Below, one piece after another: positions 23,655 through 33,335 of a stretch of DNA of 64,000 nt; the first letter of the stretch is position 1; each line of letters begins with the position of its first letter. Source of the DNA: an uncultured Eubacteriales bacterium (GTDB lineage: Bacteria > Bacillota > Clostridia > Peptostreptococcales > Anaerovoracaceae); assembly GCA_902786855.1 (NCBI GenBank), contig CADAEH010000010.1:1-64000 (forward strand), read 5' to 3'. The notes beneath the pieces are model-generated. The model saw only the letters and a program-made list of their open reading frames with translations. It was not told the DNA's origin and ran no database searches. Made by a program: the position numbers and the translations under genes.

Positions 23655-25022
23655 ATGGAAAATTACCGCATCTATCTGACAGAAGAAGAGATCCCTACAC
23701 ACTATTACAACCTGAGAGCAGACATGAAGAAAAAGCCTGCACCACTGCTCAATCCGGGTACGATGCAGCCGATGACAGCTGAGGAACTCGGCGGAGTGTT
23801 CTGCGAGGAGCTCGTGGCACAGGAACTCGATAATGACACAAGATACATCGAGATCCCTGAAGAGATCAGAGAATACTACAAGATCTACAGACCTTCGCCT
23901 GTGATCCGTGCTTACAACCTTGAGAAGCAGCTGGGAACTCCTGCAGCGATCTACTTCAAATTCGAGGGTAATAATACATCCGGCTCACACAAGCTCAACT
24001 CTGCTGCTGCTCAGGCATACTATGCCAAGAAGCAGGGCCTCAAGGGAGTCACTACCGAGACCGGAGCGGGCCAGTGGGGGACGGCCATGTCGATGGCGTG
24101 TGCGCACTTCGGACTCGACTGCAAGGTGTTCATGGTAAAAGGCTCATATGAACAGAAACCTTTCCGCCGTGAGGTCATGCGCACATATGGCGCAGAAGTT
24201 TATGCTTCGCCATCAGATTCTACGCAGGTGGGACGCGCTCTGCTGGAGCAGTTCCCTGGAACGACAGGAAGTCTGGGGTGCGCTATCTCTGAAGCGGTAG
24301 AGGCAGCAGTAACGAGGGAAGGATACAGATATGTGCTGGGCAGTGTGCTCAATCAGGTGCTGCTGCATCAGAGTGTTATAGGTCTGGAAGCGCATACGGC
24401 GCTTAAAAAGATAGGTGTAAAGCCGGATATAATCATAGGATGTACCGGAGGAGGCTCTAATCTCGGCGGGCTCATCGCTCCGTTCATGGGAGAGAAGCTC
24501 AGAGGGGAAGAGGATTATAGATTCATAGGTGCTGAGCCTGCATCCTGTCCGAGCCTGACAAGAGGAAAGTATCTGTATGACTTCTGCGATACCGGAAATG
24601 TCTGTCCACTTGCCAAGATGTACACTCTCGGCAATAAATTCATCCCTTCACCTATTCACGCAGGAGGACTCAGATTCCATGGAATGAGCACAATAATATC
24701 CGAGCTGTACGATCAGGGAATGATGGAAGCAGTTGCATATGAACAGACAGAAGTATTCGAGGCGGCAGAGACCTTTGCGAGGGCAGAGGGCATCCTTCCA
24801 GCACCTGAGAGCAGCCATGCGATAAAGGCAGCTATAGACGTTGCGCTGGAATGCAAAGAGAGCGGCGAGGCAAAAACGATACTCGTCGGGCTTTCGGGCA
24901 CAGGCTATTTCGACTTGGTCGCTTATCAGCAATACAATGATGGCACTATGACAGACTATATCCCGTCTGATGAAGATCTGGCAGAAGCGATTAAGTGTGT
25001 TCCTTCTCAGCCGGAAGAATAG
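23655..25022 (+). CDS. trpB: Tryptophan synthase beta chain, TrpB2 type
   Basis: 455 residues. The PLP-dependent enzyme joins indole and serine to give tryptophan. Length and the N-terminal YNLRADMKKKPAPLLNPGTM mark the TrpB2 (TrpB-like) branch, which is longer than TrpB1 and often not paired with TrpA. The PLP lysine is in NNTSGSHKLNSAAAQAYY; the substrate loop is TTETGAGQWGTAMSMAC; the phosphate loop is GCTGGGSNLGG. AAAGGAG (23641-23647) fixes the start; the longer frame from 23457 is leader. No trpA or other trp gene is next to it, so it is a single-gene unit under Trp T-box control, perhaps salvaging indole. Confidence 0.93.
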   Translation: MENYRIYLTEEEIPTHYYNLRADMKKKPAPLLNPGTMQPMTAEELGGVFCEELVAQELDNDTRYIEIPEEIREYYKIYRPSPVIRAYNLEKQLGTPAAIYFKFEGNNTSGSHKLNSAAAQAYYAKKQGLKGVTTETGAGQWGTAMSMACAHFGLDCKVFMVKGSYEQKPFRREVMRTYGAEVYASPSDSTQVGRALLEQFPGTTGSLGCAISEAVEAAVTREGYRYVLGSVLNQVLLHQSVIGLEAHTALKKIGVKPDIIIGCTGGGSNLGGLIAPFMGEKLRGEEDYRFIGAEPASCPSLTRGKYLYDFCDTGNVCPLAKMYTLGNKFIPSPIHAGGLRFHGMSTIISELYDQGMMEAVAYEQTEVFEAAETFARAEGILPAPESSHAIKAAIDVALECKESGEAKTILVGLSGTGYFDLVAYQQYNDGTMTDYIPSDEDLAEAIKCVPSQPEE

Positions 25023-25114
25023 AAGTGAATATGGATTTAATATTCCTGAGAAAGAAGCCCCTGCTTCTACAAGTGGTGGGGGCATGTCACCAATCAAATA
25101 TATATATGTTCATG

Positions 25115-25147
25115 AGCGGCAATCCGGAAACTGGGTTGCCGCTTTTG
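25115..25147 (+). terminator. Terminator of trpB2
   Basis: AGCGGCAATCC (25115-25125) pairs with GGGTTGCCGCT (25133-25143), then TTTTG. The remaining gap (25023-25328) holds a GCCCC/GGGGC hairpin near 25057-25083 and the metG promoter, and no gene that I can support. Confidence 0.8.
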
Positions 25148-25210
25148 TATGGTTGTGTTTTTGTACTAATTAACTCATAAGAATTTAATGAAATACAGCT
25201 GTGTTTTTGT

Positions 25211-25216
25211 TATAAT
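25211..25216 (+). promoter_or_regulatory. Extended -10 promoter of metG
   Basis: TGTTATAAT (TG-N-TATAAT) lies about 113 bases before the metG start; no clear -35. Confidence 0.5.
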
Positions 25217-25328
25217 AAACAAGTTGATGTACAAAAGGCTGTTAATACAGTTTCCTGTGCACACATCAGAAGATAAAACTTTATAAGACAATACTTTATA
25301 AGCTCTCATTTGAGCGGAAAGGTTAAAA

Positions 25329-26918
25329 ATGAACAATAAGGGTACATATTACATTTCAACACCGATCTATTATCCGAGTTCCAATCTGCATATCGGACAC
25401 ACTTACTGCACTGTAATGGCAGACGCAATGGCAAGATTCAAGAGACTGCAGGGCTATGATGTCATGTTCCTGACAGGAACAGATGAACACGGCCAGAAGA
25501 TCCAGACCAAAGCGATCGAGAAGGGCGTGACACCTCAGGAATATGTCGACGAGGTCGTAGCCGGTATCAAGGATCTGTGGGCTACCATGGAGATCTCATA
25601 TGATGACTTCATCAGGACAACAGAGCCAAGACACATGGAGAGAGTCCAGAAGATCTGGCAGAGGATGTATGATAAGGGTGATATATATAAAGGAGCCTAT
25701 GAAGGACTTTACTGCAAAGAATGTGAAGCCTTCTGGACAGAGTCACAGCTGGTGAACGGCTGCTGCCCTGACTGCGGAAGACCTGTTGAGAAAGCAAGCG
25801 AAGAGGCATATTTCTTCAGAATGAGCAAGTACGCTGATAAGCTGCTCGCACTGTTCAGGGAAAATCCTGATTTCCTCGTTCCGGAATCGAGACGTAACGA
25901 GATGGTCTCATTCGTTGAGCAGGGTCTTGAAGACCTCTGCGTATCAAGATGCACCTTCGACTGGGGTATCCCTGTGCCGAACGACCCTAAGCACGTTATG
26001 TATGTATGGGTCGACGCACTTTCGAACTATGTTACAGCACTTGGCGGACCTGATGAATGTGAGAAGTTCAATAAGTTCTGGCCTTGTGACTGCCACCTGG
26101 TAGGCAAGGAGATCGTAAGATTCCACTCGCTGATATGGCCTGCAATGCTGATGAGCGCAGATATACCTATTCCTAAGCAGGTCCGCGGTCATGGCTGGCT
26201 GCTCCTCGGCGGAGAGAAGGTATCGAAGTCCAAGGCGGCAAAGGGACAGGATGTTATTGATCCTGTGATCCTGATCGACCGCTATGGTATCGATGCACTC
26301 AAGTATTTCCTGCTCAGAGAGTACACATTCGGACAGGACGGCATCTTCACTAATGAGGTGATGCTCAGAAGGATGAACTTCGACCTTGCCAATGACCTCG
26401 GAAATCTCCTCTCAAGGACAGTATCCATGATCCAGAAATACTGCGGAGGAACAGTTCCGGCAGCTGAGACCAGGGATGAGATCGATGATGACCTGATCTC
26501 ACTTGCTGTTTCCACAGCTGACAAGGTATCTGAAAAGATGGATGAATTCCAGTTCAACCTTGCACTTGAAGACATATGGGTGCTGATCAGAAGAGCCAAT
26601 AAGTACATTGACGAGAAGACCCCATGGGTCCTGGCCAAAGACCCTGAGAAGAAGGCTGAACTCGATACAGTCATGAGGAATCTGGCAGAGGTACTGAGAA
26701 TAGTATCGATCCTGATCGTTCCATTCATGCATACCACATCGGACCGCATGAGGGATCAGCTTGGACTGTCCGGCGTTCCTGCTGTATGGGAAGACGCATA
26801 CGAGTTCTATAAAATGGAAGGCTGCGAAGCCCACAAGGGCGACCAGCTCTTCCCGAGACTGGATATCGACAAAGAGCTCGAAGCACTTTATGCGATCAGC
26901 GAAGCTAACAGAAAATAG
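25329..26918 (+). CDS. metG: Methionyl-tRNA synthetase, short form
   Basis: 529 residues; class I aminoacyl-tRNA synthetase that charges tRNA-Met. The HIGH motif is HIGH at residues 21-24 (SNLHIGHTYC), the zinc knuckle is CKEC...CPDC (around residues 128-146), and the second signature reads EKVSKSKAAKG, that is KVSKS where KMSKS is usual. The anticodon-binding helical domain is complete (NDLGNLLSRTVSMIQKY, NKYIDEKTPWVLAK). It ends without the C-terminal tRNA-binding (EMAP-II/Trbp111) dimerisation domain carried by many Firmicute MetRS, so it is either monomeric or paired with a free Trbp111 protein. Weak GCGGAAAGG site before the ATG. Confidence 0.95.
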   Translation: MNNKGTYYISTPIYYPSSNLHIGHTYCTVMADAMARFKRLQGYDVMFLTGTDEHGQKIQTKAIEKGVTPQEYVDEVVAGIKDLWATMEISYDDFIRTTEPRHMERVQKIWQRMYDKGDIYKGAYEGLYCKECEAFWTESQLVNGCCPDCGRPVEKASEEAYFFRMSKYADKLLALFRENPDFLVPESRRNEMVSFVEQGLEDLCVSRCTFDWGIPVPNDPKHVMYVWVDALSNYVTALGGPDECEKFNKFWPCDCHLVGKEIVRFHSLIWPAMLMSADIPIPKQVRGHGWLLLGGEKVSKSKAAKGQDVIDPVILIDRYGIDALKYFLLREYTFGQDGIFTNEVMLRRMNFDLANDLGNLLSRTVSMIQKYCGGTVPAAETRDEIDDDLISLAVSTADKVSEKMDEFQFNLALEDIWVLIRRANKYIDEKTPWVLAKDPEKKAELDTVMRNLAEVLRIVSILIVPFMHTTSDRMRDQLGLSGVPAVWEDAYEFYKMEGCEAHKGDQLFPRLDIDKELEALYAISEANRK

Positions 26919-26971
26919 AAGCGCAGCTCACAAAGCATAGGGTGACTCATTACTGAGAAGTTAAAGGAGAT

Positions 26972-27010
26972 AGTGTACAGAATTTTCACAATAGAGATAT
27001 TTTGTACACT
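26972..27010. repeat. Inverted repeat upstream of tatD
   Basis: Perfect 8-bp arms AGTGTACA (26972-26979) and TGTACACT (27003-27010), 23 bases apart, about 45 bases before the tatD start. It could be an operator or an RNA hairpin; no T tract follows. Confidence 0.5.
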
Positions 27011-27052
27011 ACCTCCCGTTGTTTTATCAGAACTTTTTTGGAGATGACATAG

Positions 27053-27964
27053 ATGCTGTTTGATGCACATACACATCTGAATTTTGAGAAATACACTGAT
27101 GAAGAGAGAATGACTCTTGCACAGGAAATAGAGTCGTCCGAGCTGGGTTATATAATCGACGTTGCCGACTGTGTCAGAGGTGCTGAGCAGGCACTTAAGG
27201 ACGCAGAGGACTACGAATGGTGCTGGGCCGCAGTCGGGATCCACCCTGATCATGCATCGGTATACACTGATGCCGACATAGAGGAGATACGCCGTCTTGC
27301 AGCTCATCCCAGAGCAGTCGCGATCGGAGAGATCGGGCTTGATTTCTATTACGGAACTGACGACAGAGAAGAGCAGCAGGAACTCTTACGCAAGCAGATC
27401 AGGCTGGCCAATGAGCTCAGGATGCCGATCATGATCCATACTAGGGATGCTAATCAGCTGACGATGGATATCCTCATCGAGGAAGGTGCATTCAGTGAAG
27501 AGAGAAAGAGCTGGTTCCCGGGAAGACCTGCACCGGGAATGATGTCTTCTGCGGCATATGCTTCAGACATGAAGGTCCCGGGTGAATATCCTGACAGGAT
27601 CTCTGGAGTACGCTTAGTACCTGACGCCCGTGTGCAGATGCATTGTTATTCAGGCTCTCCTGAACAGGCAGAGGAGTACGTCAGACTCGGAGCTACTATT
27701 TCGCTCGGCGGTCCCGTTACTTTCAAAAATGGCAAAAAGGCGGCTGAGACTGTCAGACGGATCCCTATAGAATTTCTTCTCTCTGAGACTGATGCTCCGT
27801 ATATGGCGCCTGAACCGCTGAGAGGCAGACCTAACAAGCCGCATTACGTGGAACATGTTGTGCGCCGCATGGCAATGATAAAAGGCATCAGCTATGCGGA
27901 AGCTGCGAGGATACTGACCGAGAACGGTAAGAGATTTTTCTCCATCGGATCTGAACAGCAATAA
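27053..27964 (+). CDS. tatD: TatD family metal-dependent hydrolase (DNase) with an insertion
   Basis: 303 residues; TIM-barrel metallohydrolase of the TatD/YcfH family, linked to 3'-5' exonuclease activity and DNA repair. Metal ligands are seen at H6 and H8 (DAHTHLNF), E93 (IGEIGLDFYY), H129 (MIHTRDA), H197 (MHCYSGS) and the Asp in LLSETDAPYM. The usual length is ~255; here an extra ~45 residues (about 147-192, Pro/Gly-rich with no conserved residue) lies between the fourth and fifth metal ligands. The gene starts a run with tilS 12 bases downstream. Confidence 0.9.
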   Translation: MLFDAHTHLNFEKYTDEERMTLAQEIESSELGYIIDVADCVRGAEQALKDAEDYEWCWAAVGIHPDHASVYTDADIEEIRRLAAHPRAVAIGEIGLDFYYGTDDREEQQELLRKQIRLANELRMPIMIHTRDANQLTMDILIEEGAFSEERKSWFPGRPAPGMMSSAAYASDMKVPGEYPDRISGVRLVPDARVQMHCYSGSPEQAEEYVRLGATISLGGPVTFKNGKKAAETVRRIPIEFLLSETDAPYMAPEPLRGRPNKPHYVEHVVRRMAMIKGISYAEAARILTENGKRFFSIGSEQQ

Positions 27965-27976
27965 AGGATACTATTT

Positions 27977-29410
27977 ATGAAGAGAAATCACATAATAGAC
28001 TCTATAATCGACAGCGGCCTTATAACTGAAGGTGCGTATATAATCGCAGGCGTCTCGGGCGGACCTGATTCTCTTTGCATGCTGCATGCACTTGCCCAGC
28101 TTGCTGATTCATATGACCTGAATATCGTACCTGTGCATGTCAATCACAAGCTCAGAGCAGAGGCTGATGCAGAGGAAGACAATGTGGTCAGGATAACAGA
28201 CCGTATGGGTCTTGACTGCATAACATTCGAAGCAGACTGTAAAGGTCTTGCAGAAGAGCTTAAGATCTCTACAGAAGAAGCCGGCCGCCAGATAAGATAC
28301 GAGATATTTGATGAAGTCGCTTCTCAGATAGAGGCTGACAATATCCCGAGGAACAATATACTCATAGCTGTTGCGCATAATGCTGATGATCAGGCTGAGA
28401 CTGTGCTGTTCCGCCTGCTGAGAGGGACAGGGATACATGGCCTTTCCGGTATACCGGCCGTCAGAAATTCAGAAGCCGGATATATGATCGTCAGACCTCT
28501 TATTGACATCGAGAGGTCTGAGATAGAGCAATATATAAAGGACAACAAGCTGCATCCGAATATTGATGCGTCAAACATGACAAATGACTATACGAGGAAC
28601 AGGATAAGAAACGATCTTATCCCGCATCTTGAGAAGAACTACAATCCGAATATCCGTCAGGCACTGAGACGGTTTGCCCAGCTGGCTGATATGGATGATA
28701 CACTTCTTAACGAGATAGCGATCACCTCGATGGACGGCAGCATTTCTTTTGATCACGAGCCGGAGCGGATACTCCTTGATCTTAAAAATATAAGGACTAA
28801 TCCTGTGCCGATCAACACCAGGATCGCCGGATTCATCCTTCAGACCATGAGACTTGAAAGGTTCGCGTCTTTTGAGCTTATTACCCAGATAACATCTATG
28901 ATGTACTCGGATAATCCATCGGGACAGGTGGATCTCCCTCTGGGGGGCAGAGCTTACAGGGAATACGATACGATCATATTTACTGATGCAGACGGGGAAG
29001 TGATCATACAGCCGGATACAAGCATCAGGATGGTGCCTCAGGTAATGCTTATAAAGGATTTTCATCCGGATGAGGAGTTTATGTATGCAGCATTTGACTT
29101 CGACAAGTTCAATGAAGCATATCCGGGCAAAGTGGGAGAGCTCAAACTGCGTACCAGGCAGGAAGGCGATTACCTGCCTATGAAGAAGGGCAGCAAAAAG
29201 ATCCAGGATCTGCTTGTAGACTCCAAAGTGATGAAGAGAGCACGTGACAGCATACTGATGGTGGCCATTGAAAACGAGGTGCTGTGGATACTGCCGAGCA
29301 AGTACTTTGCCGGAAGGCAGGAACAGGAAAAGGGAAGGTTTTCACCAAAATATCATATAACTGACAGTACAGAACGTGTACTATTAATTGAAATAGCGGA
29401 CAATATATGA
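27977..29410 (+). CDS. tilS: tRNA(Ile)-lysidine synthetase
   Basis: 477 residues. TilS makes lysidine at C34 of tRNA-Ile(CAU), essential for reading AUA. The PP-loop is SGGPDSLCMLHAL (residues 27-39), followed by VPVHVNHKLRAEADAEED and AVAHNADDQAETVLFRLLRG, all family hallmarks; TRNRIRNDLIPHLEKNYNPN leads into the tRNA-binding C-terminal half with LKLRTRQEGDYLPMKKGSKK. It follows tatD by 12 bases and precedes ftsH, as in many Firmicutes (tilS-ftsH). Confidence 0.95.
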   Translation: MKRNHIIDSIIDSGLITEGAYIIAGVSGGPDSLCMLHALAQLADSYDLNIVPVHVNHKLRAEADAEEDNVVRITDRMGLDCITFEADCKGLAEELKISTEEAGRQIRYEIFDEVASQIEADNIPRNNILIAVAHNADDQAETVLFRLLRGTGIHGLSGIPAVRNSEAGYMIVRPLIDIERSEIEQYIKDNKLHPNIDASNMTNDYTRNRIRNDLIPHLEKNYNPNIRQALRRFAQLADMDDTLLNEIAITSMDGSISFDHEPERILLDLKNIRTNPVPINTRIAGFILQTMRLERFASFELITQITSMMYSDNPSGQVDLPLGGRAYREYDTIIFTDADGEVIIQPDTSIRMVPQVMLIKDFHPDEEFMYAAFDFDKFNEAYPGKVGELKLRTRQEGDYLPMKKGSKKIQDLLVDSKVMKRARDSILMVAIENEVLWILPSKYFAGRQEQEKGRFSPKYHITDSTERVLLIEIADNI

Positions 29411-29412
29411 TA

Positions 29413-29439
29413 AAATTTGTGCTCGGGACACAAATTTTT
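29413..29439 (+). terminator. Possible terminator between tilS and ftsH
   Basis: AAATTTGTG (29413-29421) pairs with CACAAATTT (29429-29437), ending in TTTTT. AT-rich, so it may be leaky. Confidence 0.55.
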
Positions 29440-29483
29440 GTCTAAAAATCCCGTAAATTTTTAATCAGGAAAGGAATTACAGC

Positions 29484-31727
29484 TTGAAAAATATAGGACG
29501 CAGTTTTGGGATCTATATCATAGTCTTCCTTGTCGTTCTGACGCTGTCGATGTTCGTCAGGAATATCGGTACAGGCAACGATTACAAGGAAGTCAAGTTT
29601 TCTCAGTTTGCCAGTCATCTGCAAAACGGAGACTATGAGAAGATCAATATAACGGACCGTCAGCTGACGGGAACCAAGAAGAACGGCGATCAGGAGATCA
29701 CTTATTCTCCGTCAGCACTTGAGATAAACTGGCTTGAGGAGACGATCCTGTATCCGATGATCCAGGACAAAAAGATAGAACTGGAAAGTGACCCGCCTGA
29801 GAGCGAGTACAATCTGTTCAACATGCTGCCGACCATTCTCATGGTGATAGCGATGGGCTTCCTGTTCTACTTCATGATGAGTCAGGGAGGAAACAGACAG
29901 GCATTCCAGTTCGGAAAGAACAAAGCAAGACTTTACAAAGGCGACAGCAAGTCTATCACTTTCAAGGATGTTGCAGGCCTTGAAGAAGAAAAAGAAGAAC
30001 TTTCAGAGATCGTAGATTTTCTGCAGAATCCTGCAAAATATGACAAGCTCGGTGCAAGGATACCTAAGGGCGTTCTCCTTGTAGGTCCTCCGGGAACAGG
30101 AAAGACGTATATTTCCAAGGCAACAGCCGGTGAAGCCGGAGTACCGTTCTTCACGATCTCAGGTTCGGATTTCGTAGAGATGTTCGTCGGCGTCGGTGCT
30201 TCAAGAGTAAGAGACCTGTTCAATGAGGCAAAGAAAAACGCGCCTTGTATCGTCTTTATCGACGAGATCGATGCTGTAGGGCGCCGCAGAGGTGCAGGTC
30301 TCGGCGGCGGAAATGATGAAAGAGAACAGACTCTTAACCAGCTTCTCGTAGAGATGGATGGTTTTGACGGCAACATCGGCATCATCATCCTTGCCGCTAC
30401 CAACAGGCCTGACGTACTCGACCCGGCTCTCTTAAGACCGGGCAGATTCGACAGACAGGTCGTTATCGGCATGCCGGATATCAAGGGCAGAGAAGAACTG
30501 TTCAGGCTCTATACTAAGAATAAACCTCTCGCTGAAGATGTATCTCCTGAGATCCTTGCCAAGAGGACTCCGGGATTCTCGCCTGCAGACATAGAAAACC
30601 TGATCAATGAAGCAGCTCTTCTGACAGCCAGACGCAATGGCACCAAGATCAGGATGGATGAGATAGAAGAGGCAACGACCAAGGTCATGGCAGGGCCTCA
30701 GAAGAAATCCCGAGTGATATCAGATGCTGAAAAGAAACTCACAGCATACCATGAGGCCGGTCATGCTATCGTCATGAGGGCAACGCCGGGTTCTGATCCT
30801 GTACACCAGATAACGATCATACCGAGAGGAATGGCGGGCGGATTCACCATGTGGCTTCCTGAAGAAGACAGATTCTTCGAGACAAGAGGTCATATGATAG
30901 ATATTATCAAGCACTTGCTTGGAGGAAGAGTAGCTGAAGAACTCAAGCTTGACGATATATCGACCGGTGCAAGCAATGACCTTGAAAGAGCTACCGGTAT
31001 AGCCAGGCAGATGATCACCAAGTACGGATTCAGTGAAAAACTCGGTCCGGTATCATTCAGTTCAAGCGATGAAGTCTTCCTCGGAAGAGATTTCTCCACA
31101 AGACAGAATTATTCTGAGCATGTGGCTGCTGAAGTAGATGAAGAGATAAGAAAACTCCTCGAGGAATGTTATTCTGAGACGCGCAGGATACTTAAGGAAA
31201 ACGATGATGCCTTTGAGAGAGTTGCTCAGGCATTGCTGCTTGTTGAGACCATCGATGGTAACCAGTTCGAGAGACTCTTTACCGGAGAAATAACACCTGA
31301 GGATCTCCTTGCTGAGGTGGAAAGCGAGAATAAGGAAATCGCCGAGAAAAACAAGCAGGAGGCTGAAGAAAGCGCCAGGATCGAGGCAGAGAGACTCAGA
31401 CAGCTTGAGGAGCAGAGGAAAAAGGAGCTTGAAGAGCAGTCGATGAATCTGGGTGTGCCTCGCGGCGAGATGGATTGGTCCGAAGATGTCGAAGATAAGT
31501 TCGGCTATGAGGAATACAAGAGAGCTACAGAGAGACGCAGGGCAAAGGTCCAGCCGAAAAAGCTGACAAAAGAAGAAGCTCCTGAAACAAAAGTATCTGT
31601 CGATGAAGCCAAGGCTCCTGAGACAGAAATATCTGCAGTTGAACCGGAGCAGGATGCTGGATCTGCAAAGGAAAAGACTGCGAAAAAGTCAGATTCATCT
31701 GAGAAAGCTGATTCTGACGATAAATAA
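29484..31727 (+). CDS. ftsH: ATP-dependent zinc metalloprotease FtsH
   Basis: 747 residues; membrane AAA+ protease for quality control of membrane and regulatory proteins. Two N-terminal membrane helices (~8-25 and ~113-132) flank a short extracytoplasmic domain. Walker A is GPPGTGKT (201-208), Walker B IVFIDE (256-261), the second region of homology LRPGRFDRQ, and the zinc site HEAGH (423-427). The start is a TTG, supported by AGGAAAGGA 8 bases upstream; no ATG is available before the first helix. The C-terminal ~135 residues form a Glu/Lys/Ala-rich, probably coiled and then disordered tail, longer than in most FtsH. Confidence 0.95.
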   Translation: MKNIGRSFGIYIIVFLVVLTLSMFVRNIGTGNDYKEVKFSQFASHLQNGDYEKINITDRQLTGTKKNGDQEITYSPSALEINWLEETILYPMIQDKKIELESDPPESEYNLFNMLPTILMVIAMGFLFYFMMSQGGNRQAFQFGKNKARLYKGDSKSITFKDVAGLEEEKEELSEIVDFLQNPAKYDKLGARIPKGVLLVGPPGTGKTYISKATAGEAGVPFFTISGSDFVEMFVGVGASRVRDLFNEAKKNAPCIVFIDEIDAVGRRRGAGLGGGNDEREQTLNQLLVEMDGFDGNIGIIILAATNRPDVLDPALLRPGRFDRQVVIGMPDIKGREELFRLYTKNKPLAEDVSPEILAKRTPGFSPADIENLINEAALLTARRNGTKIRMDEIEEATTKVMAGPQKKSRVISDAEKKLTAYHEAGHAIVMRATPGSDPVHQITIIPRGMAGGFTMWLPEEDRFFETRGHMIDIIKHLLGGRVAEELKLDDISTGASNDLERATGIARQMITKYGFSEKLGPVSFSSSDEVFLGRDFSTRQNYSEHVAAEVDEEIRKLLEECYSETRRILKENDDAFERVAQALLLVETIDGNQFERLFTGEITPEDLLAEVESENKEIAEKNKQEAEESARIEAERLRQLEEQRKKELEEQSMNLGVPRGEMDWSEDVEDKFGYEEYKRATERRRAKVQPKKLTKEEAPETKVSVDEAKAPETEISAVEPEQDAGSAKEKTAKKSDSSEKADSDDK

Positions 31728-31762
31728 TAAGCTACTACCCCGGATGAAAAGGAATAGCAGAT

Positions 31763-33334
31763 ATGAAGATAACCGTAAATGATTGTTTGAAACTTGATGC
31801 TTTTGGCGGATGCATGGTACTGGCAGGTCACGCAGGACTTGACAGAAGAGTAAGATCTGTTTCTGTTCTTGACGAAACTGATCTTTTGATGGGGGTCGAG
31901 AGAAATGGTATCAAAGAGCAGATGGTAATAACTCACTTCTGGAGCAGCAGTGATGACACAGATGCTCAGGTCAAGGCAGTCATGGGACTCGGGGGAAAAG
32001 ACATAAGTGCGCTGGTCATATATCTCAATGAAAGAGGTATGACCTCAGTAAACCAGAGAGTCATTGAAGCTGCAGACAGGCAGGACCTTCCTCTTATAAC
32101 GATCAGGGACGAGGGGACTGTCACATATTCAATGCTTATCGAGCAGGTAATGGACAAGATTCTGTATGGAGACAATTACAGTGATAATATCCTGAACAAT
32201 ACCATCTATCATCTGCTCAACTTTGAAAGACACAGCAGTTTTCCGTTTGCACTGAGAGAAGCTGCAGTCAACAACAATTATCAGGTCGTTCTGATGACTG
32301 AGGAATTCAACCCGATCCTGACAGTGGAAACCAGACATATCGTCAGTATAGAGCAGGCTGTTCAGTCTGCCCGTAAGCAGGATGTGTTCTCCCAGAGCAA
32401 TTTCACCCGTGTAGAGATCGAAGGCGTTGTTTCCTATTGGGGCACCATTAATATCGACAATATCAAATACATTCTCATGATAGTTGATAATGAGGATAAT
32501 TATTCGGCTACTGAGATGACCAAGCTTGCAGAGACAATACAGCTTGCCATAGGTATGTGGAAATACACACCTGAAAGAGATTCGAGATCTGAATTCATCA
32601 AGTCAGCGGTCCGTGGTGATCTTTCGTTCTGCCACACGCTTCTCGATGAGGCAGGTCTGCGCAATATGCAGTTTATCAGTGCTTTTCTCGTAAAGGATAT
32701 TCCGTCGGATGAGCTCTTTGACATGCTTGGCGAATACAGGAGCCGCTATGGTTTCAGCACTCTGACAGTTACTGAAGATAATGAAACCTACGGCATGATC
32801 TATGCTGACGAGGGTCAGGAGAGAGGTATCACGGTCAAGAATGCATGCCTCAGGATGTACGATAATTTCAAGAGCGGACGCAAGGATTCAAGGATATTCC
32901 ACATCACGGGTATAGAGTCGCTCGAGGCTATCGTAGAGGGCTTCAAGCTGATCAACAGAACCGACAAGATGATCGAAAAGGTCTTCCCGTACAAGAGGGT
33001 ATTCTCGAAGTATGAGATCGCTATGGTATGTGAGTGCATCTATGTACAGACAGGCTCACCTTCTATCAGAAAGATGTATGTCGATCTGCTGGAGCCTTTC
33101 GAAAGGGAAGTATCCGTCAATAAGGGAAAGATGCTGCTTGAGACTCTTTCCACATTCGTACTGGATGCAGGTATGAACAGCAACAAGACTGCTGAGTTTA
33201 TGAACATCCACAACAACACTGTACAGTACAGACTCAAGAAAGCTAACGATATCCTCGGCGCTGAAATGACAGCCAACAGGATCATACCGGGGCTGACAAT
33301 GGCGCTGGCTATCAAGAGACTGGAGGAAATCTAG
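31763..33334 (+). CDS. PucR-family transcriptional regulator
   Basis: 523 residues. The N-terminal PucR domain (~1-130) begins MKITVNDCLKLDAFGGCMVL and includes LVIYLNERGMTSVNQRVIEA; the C-terminal HTH_30 is LLETLSTFVLDAGMNSNKTA followed by FMNIHNNTVQYRLKKANDIL. Relatives control purine, amino acid or GABA use, but no such genes are adjacent: ftsH lies upstream and coaX one base downstream, so it is embedded in a housekeeping run. The ligand is unknown. A GGAAT site precedes the start. Confidence 0.9.
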   Translation: MKITVNDCLKLDAFGGCMVLAGHAGLDRRVRSVSVLDETDLLMGVERNGIKEQMVITHFWSSSDDTDAQVKAVMGLGGKDISALVIYLNERGMTSVNQRVIEAADRQDLPLITIRDEGTVTYSMLIEQVMDKILYGDNYSDNILNNTIYHLLNFERHSSFPFALREAAVNNNYQVVLMTEEFNPILTVETRHIVSIEQAVQSARKQDVFSQSNFTRVEIEGVVSYWGTINIDNIKYILMIVDNEDNYSATEMTKLAETIQLAIGMWKYTPERDSRSEFIKSAVRGDLSFCHTLLDEAGLRNMQFISAFLVKDIPSDELFDMLGEYRSRYGFSTLTVTEDNETYGMIYADEGQERGITVKNACLRMYDNFKSGRKDSRIFHITGIESLEAIVEGFKLINRTDKMIEKVFPYKRVFSKYEIAMVCECIYVQTGSPSIRKMYVDLLEPFEREVSVNKGKMLLETLSTFVLDAGMNSNKTAEFMNIHNNTVQYRLKKANDILGAEMTANRIIPGLTMALAIKRLEEI

Positions 33335-33335
33335 T

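Noticed and set aside
29933-30484. Minus-strand open frame (183 codons) within ftsH
   Set aside because: Opposite the Walker A/B region of FtsH; rich in Pro and Ser as expected for an antisense shadow.
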